Assembly (NCBI RefSeq): GCF_900105765.1
Contig: NZ_FNTX01000002.1
Location: 2,108,001-2,172,000, forward strand
Source of the DNA: Ruania alba
GTDB lineage: Bacteria > Actinomycetota > Actinomycetes > Actinomycetales > Beutenbergiaceae
DNA length: 64,000 nucleotides
Direction: 5' to 3'
Positions 60,781-64,000 of this stretch are shown in pieces. The translations under genes and the position numbers were made by a program. The notes beneath the pieces are model-generated. The model had not been told where the DNA came from and searched no databases. It worked only from the letters and a program-made list of their open reading frames with translations. Position 1 is the stretch's first letter. Every line of letters begins with the position of its first letter.

Positions 60781-62520
60781 ATGAAGCTTCGATCGAGACG
60801 ACCCGTCCGTACGTTCGCCGGCCGCGCCCTGGGGATAGCGCTGGCCGCATCGCTGGTGGTTGCCGCGGCGCCGGCCGCGGCAACGCCGGTTCCGGACTCG
60901 CGAACGGTCTGGGAGGGAGACGGGCGCCCAGCCGGGAACAACAGCCTCGGCGAGGTCGCCCTGCTCCCGCTCGACGACCGCCCCTACACCTGGTACGCCC
61001 CGCTGAAGCTGGGCGGTGGCGCCGGGTACGAGGTCACCACGCCCGAGTCGGACGTGCTCGGGCGCCACTTCACCCCGGGCGACGGAGCGCAGGCCGGCCA
61101 ATGGCTGACCCGCGCGGCCGAGCAGGCCGACGACACGATCGTCGCACTGCCGATGCTCGCCTACGGGGGACTGCTGCACTCCCGGGACAGCGCGGTCAGT
61201 GAAGACCAGGCGATGGCGAACCTGGAGGCGGTACGGCAGGTCCGCGAGGAGAACCCGGACGAGCGCCTGTACGCCTTCGACACCATCATGCGACTCACCC
61301 CGGAAGGGCCCTGGCGCACCGAGATCCGGCACTGGGCGACCGTGCTGTCCGAGGTGGAGAACCTCGGACAGGAGGAGAAGCGCCCCCGACTCGAGGAGCT
61401 CGAGGCACAGATTCCCGAGGAGGTGCGCACCGACTACCTGGAGACCCGGGCGCGCAACCACCGGATCAACCTGCGGATGATCGAGTGGGCGGCCGAAGGA
61501 ATATACGACTACCTGATCATCGGCCAGGACGACGCCTCAGGGACCGGGCTGCACCGGCCGGAGGCCGAGGCACTCGCGGCGCGCATCGCCGAGCTGGGCG
61601 TGCAGGATCGGGTGGTGCTCTACCCGGGTGCTGACGTCGTCTCCTCCCTGCTGCTGGCGAAGATCGCCGTCGAGGAGGCCGGGACGGAACCCGCCGTCTA
61701 CGTGGAGTACTCCCGCGTGCACGGTGCAGACTGGACGGCCCCATACCAGAACATCCGCTACCAGGACCTGATCCACGGATACGTGCACACCATCGGGGGC
61801 CGGATCACCGGGGATGTCGACGACGCCGACCTCGTGCTGATGGCCAACACAGGAGGCAATCAGGATTCGGTCGCACCGTTCGCCGACCGAGTGGCGGACT
61901 ATCTCGAGGACGGGCACACGGTCGCACTCGGGGACGACGCCATCGCCGGCCACACCGATCTGCGCCTGATGAACCTGCTCGACGAACAGATCCAGCGGGG
62001 GAGTCTCGACTCCTACTCCGGGTGGAACATCGGCATCCCGATCTCCCAGTCGCTGAGCCGCCATGCCCTGCTGCAGCGCGCCGAGGCCGGTGACCTCGGG
62101 CCGGGCGGTGCGCAGTCCTCAGCAGGCCCGATCGCCGCGTGGCGCACGGCGCTGCTCCGTGAGGCGGCCGAGCACACCGTGGAGCTGACCCTCTCCGAGT
62201 GGGTGCAGACGAACGCCTACCGGAACTATGTGCGGGCCGACACCACGGCCTACGCTTCCGCGCTCGGGGAGCCGAACCCGCAGATCATCGCCACCTACTA
62301 CGACAAGATCGACGCCTACGCGCGTGAGCACACCACGCCGTACGCGCAGATGATCTTCGACGACCATTTCGCCGACGTCCCGCGTCCGGTCGGCACGGTC
62401 GACGGTCAGCCCCTGACCCTCAGCGCCCGCGAGGTGGGCGAATGGAACATCTTCCTGCCCTGGCTGCGCACCGGTGAGCTCGCCGCGGAGCCGGAGCTGA
62501 TCACGGAGACCGGACGATGA
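60781..62520 (+). CDS. Secreted DUF4127 protein
   Basis: The product has 579 residues. A Sec signal peptide (RALGIALAASLVVAAAPAAA) leads to a DUF4127 domain with VALLPLDDRPYTWYAPL, IVALPMLAYGGLLHSR, AFDTIMRLTPEG, ARNHRINLRMIEWAA and IIGQDDASGTGLHRPE. These align in order with the larger paralogue at 52137-54566, which has extra carbohydrate-binding domains; this one ends after the core. The enzyme activity of the family is unknown. ATG 60781 has GAGGAG at ideal spacing. The stop overlaps the next gene (ATGA), so the two are translationally coupled. Confidence 0.92.
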   Translation: MKLRSRRPVRTFAGRALGIALAASLVVAAAPAAATPVPDSRTVWEGDGRPAGNNSLGEVALLPLDDRPYTWYAPLKLGGGAGYEVTTPESDVLGRHFTPGDGAQAGQWLTRAAEQADDTIVALPMLAYGGLLHSRDSAVSEDQAMANLEAVRQVREENPDERLYAFDTIMRLTPEGPWRTEIRHWATVLSEVENLGQEEKRPRLEELEAQIPEEVRTDYLETRARNHRINLRMIEWAAEGIYDYLIIGQDDASGTGLHRPEAEALAARIAELGVQDRVVLYPGADVVSSLLLAKIAVEEAGTEPAVYVEYSRVHGADWTAPYQNIRYQDLIHGYVHTIGGRITGDVDDADLVLMANTGGNQDSVAPFADRVADYLEDGHTVALGDDAIAGHTDLRLMNLLDEQIQRGSLDSYSGWNIGIPISQSLSRHALLQRAEAGDLGPGGAQSSAGPIAAWRTALLREAAEHTVELTLSEWVQTNAYRNYVRADTTAYASALGEPNPQIIATYYDKIDAYAREHTTPYAQMIFDDHFADVPRPVGTVDGQPLTLSAREVGEWNIFLPWLRTGELAAEPELITETGR

Positions 62521-64000
62521 GCCGGCGGCGGTGGCACGCAGCGGCGGCCACCGGACTGCTCGCGGCACTGCTGGGTGTCGCGAGCGGCACGCCCACGGAC
62601 GGGCCGGCGAATGCCGCGGCCGCACCAGCGTCCTCCGGGAGCTCCACGTTCGAGACCACAGACCTCGAGGCCACCTCCTCGAGTGGTCCGGCGTTGGACG
62701 CCTATGCCAGCTGGATCCTGCGCCGGGACGACGGGGAGAACCGCAATGGTCTGATGCGCAAGCTGCGGTATGTGTACGGCGAGTCGATCGGCTCCTGCAC
62801 CGAGAGCGACCCGTGCCTGGAGGTGGACGTGCAGCAGAGCACGGCGGCGTGCGCCTCGCTGGAGTTCCTCTCCCGGTACTTCCCGGCACGTGCCGCATGG
62901 CAGGGCCGGACCTCGCTGTACTTGGACGAGCGCAACGCGATCGCCGAGTTCGCAGACGCCGTGCTGGCCTACCAGGTCGATCCGAACCCGGACCGCGACG
63001 ATCTGTTCGACGGCGCCGTGGCGAGCTCGCTCGGCGGCAGCCAGTTGTACTACACCACTTTCGGCAACGCCTCCTGCGGACGTGCCCTGCTCGCCGCTCA
63101 CGAGCTGACCGACGAGCCGGCGTACGCGAGTGCCGCCGTCGAGATCGGTGAGTTCCTGCGACGGATGCAGGATCCCCGGGACTACTACGAGCCCTACGGA
63201 GCGCACCCGTTCCTGGACGACGCCGGGCAGCCGACCACACCTCCCGGTGGCTTCTTCGACCAGGTGTCCAGCTGGAACAACCTGTTCGCCACGATGTCGC
63301 TGTGGAACATGACCGCCGTGGAGTTCCTCGCCGAGCTGGAGAGCACGGTGGGCAGCACCGACGGCCGCTATGCGGCGGCCGCCGCGGACGGTCGGGCGTT
63401 CCTCGAGACAGGTCTGGACCTGGGCACCGACTGGTACACCGCGGACTTCGACTCGCCGGCCACGGCGCAGAACCGGATCGTGGCGATGTCGGCGAACAGC
63501 GCGGACTGCCAGGACAACCGCTGGCACCGGAAGGGATCCTGCGACTACGTCGACGGCCTGCCCTCCGAAGGCTCCCTCGGAACGGACATGATCGAGTACG
63601 CGATGGCCTCCCTGTACCGCTATGAGCGAGACCTGCATGACGACGAGGGCGCGGGCGCAGCCGCCGTCGGCGATCACTACGTGCGTTACACGAGCATCCC
63701 CGGCGAACACACGGCATCCCGGACCGACCCGCTCGAGTGCGAGGGCGGCGGTGAGACACACCTCGTGGACCCGTACTACTCGGACGACAACCAGGGCTCC
63801 GACGTCTCCGGCACCTTCTCCGACTACGACTCACACCTGTCCTTCGGTGGGTACGTCCGCTCCTCCGGCACCGAGCTGACGACGGCGGAGGTCAAGTACT
63901 ACGACATCGTCGGCTTCGGCATCCTGGCCGAGGTGCGCGCCCGCCTCGTCTCGACGAAGTTCGCCAACGCCTACGAGCGGCTAATCTCCGCCGAGGACTA
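62517..64000 (+). CDS. Secreted protein of unknown function, runs off the window
   Basis: Translation from ATG 62517 stays open to the end of the window, about 494 residues, without a stop. The start is a signal peptide (MSRRRWHAAAATGLLAALLG) followed by an Ala/Ser-rich linker. The mature part has helical, aromatic-rich segments such as LDAYASWILRRDDG, LEFLSRYFPARAAWQG, AAVEIGEFLRRMQDPRDYYE, FFDQVSSWNNLFATMSLWN and GSLGTDMIEYAMASLYRY, like helical-toroid glycan-active enzymes. Several cysteines are spaced for disulfides (CTESDPC, CQDN...GSC). I do not recognise the family. The ATGA overlap with the DUF4127 gene implies a shared function on the same extracellular substrate. Confidence 0.8.
   Translation, partial: MSRRRWHAAAATGLLAALLGVASGTPTDGPANAAAAPASSGSSTFETTDLEATSSSGPALDAYASWILRRDDGENRNGLMRKLRYVYGESIGSCTESDPCLEVDVQQSTAACASLEFLSRYFPARAAWQGRTSLYLDERNAIAEFADAVLAYQVDPNPDRDDLFDGAVASSLGGSQLYYTTFGNASCGRALLAAHELTDEPAYASAAVEIGEFLRRMQDPRDYYEPYGAHPFLDDAGQPTTPPGGFFDQVSSWNNLFATMSLWNMTAVEFLAELESTVGSTDGRYAAAAADGRAFLETGLDLGTDWYTADFDSPATAQNRIVAMSANSADCQDNRWHRKGSCDYVDGLPSEGSLGTDMIEYAMASLYRYERDLHDDEGAGAAAVGDHYVRYTSIPGEHTASRTDPLECEGGGETHLVDPYYSDDNQGSDVSGTFSDYDSHLSFGGYVRSSGTELTTAEVKYYDIVGFGILAEVRARLVSTKFANAYERLISAED

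Noticed and set aside
1-64000. CRISPR arrays, rRNA and tRNA genes
   Set aside because: No regularly spaced identical repeats of CRISPR length, no cloverleaf with conserved T-loop sequence and no rRNA-like stretch were found on reading. A covariance search would be needed to exclude a tRNA fully.

Overview
This 64 kb window is chromosomal DNA from a high-GC Gram-positive bacterium, most likely an actinobacterium of the order Micrococcales. Support comes from the strong GC bias (almost every real gene has long antisense shadow frames), frequent GTG/TTG starts, and the gene set: an actinobacterial-type DapD, seven-iron ferredoxin FdxA, an MshB-like PIG-L deacetylase, a fused biotin carboxylase/BCCP subunit and a tricorn protease. 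The species cannot be fixed from sequence reading alone.

Layout. (1) 1-12.4 kb is housekeeping DNA, all plus strand except one small gene: a fused oligopeptide-type ABC ATPase, typA, an MshB-like deacetylase fused to a membrane domain, a flavin reductase-like protein, a VanW-domain envelope protein, fdxA, dapC, gltA and a small membrane protein. Two 60-nt copies of a dispersed stem-loop repeat lie just 3' of typA and gltA. (2) 12,469-24,829 is a 12.36 kb block bounded by near-identical 19-bp terminal inverted repeats that begin with CTAG. It carries a very large LamG/metallophosphoesterase protein whose signal peptide is split by a one-base frameshift in a run of six G, an esterase, a CUT1-type sugar ABC transporter, two unknown proteins and a LacI regulator. 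(3) 24.8-41.4 kb looks like a locus for breaking down a sulfated glycan: a nucleoside hydrolase-like protein, a giant Tat-exported protein with a helical-toroid-like region, three sulfatases without signal peptides, a GH63/GH37-like glycoside hydrolase, a second CUT1 transporter, a LuxR-type HTH protein and a LacI regulator. (4) 41.4-43 kb holds a DUF4143 ATPase preceded by three 13-bp repeats spaced exactly 23 bp apart. (5) 43-52.1 kb returns to housekeeping genes: a membrane-anchored protein, dapD, a NUDIX-NYN fusion, an acyl-CoA carboxylase alpha subunit, tricorn protease and Maf. (6) 52.1-64 kb is a second carbohydrate-type locus centred on two secreted DUF4127 proteins, with a third CUT1 transporter, an FAD-dependent oxidoreductase, a LacI regulator and a secreted protein that runs off the window.

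How the genes work together. The three transporter systems each have one lipoprotein binding protein and two permeases but no ATPase, so all presumably share an ATPase encoded elsewhere, as is common for actinobacterial CUT1 systems. Each is tied to a LacI-family regulator. For the DUF4127 locus, two oppositely oriented copies of a 16-bp site in the divergent intergenic region are good candidate operators. The island transporter and the DUF4127-locus transporter belong to the same subfamily, so the two loci may import related ligands. The sulfatases appear cytoplasmic, which suggests desulfation after import.

The most promising leads are the transposase-free island with terminal inverted repeats, the homopolymer frameshift at the secretion signal of its largest gene, the covarying 60-nt stem-loop repeat, and the LacI/DUF4127/FAD/ABC locus, whose biochemical role is unknown.
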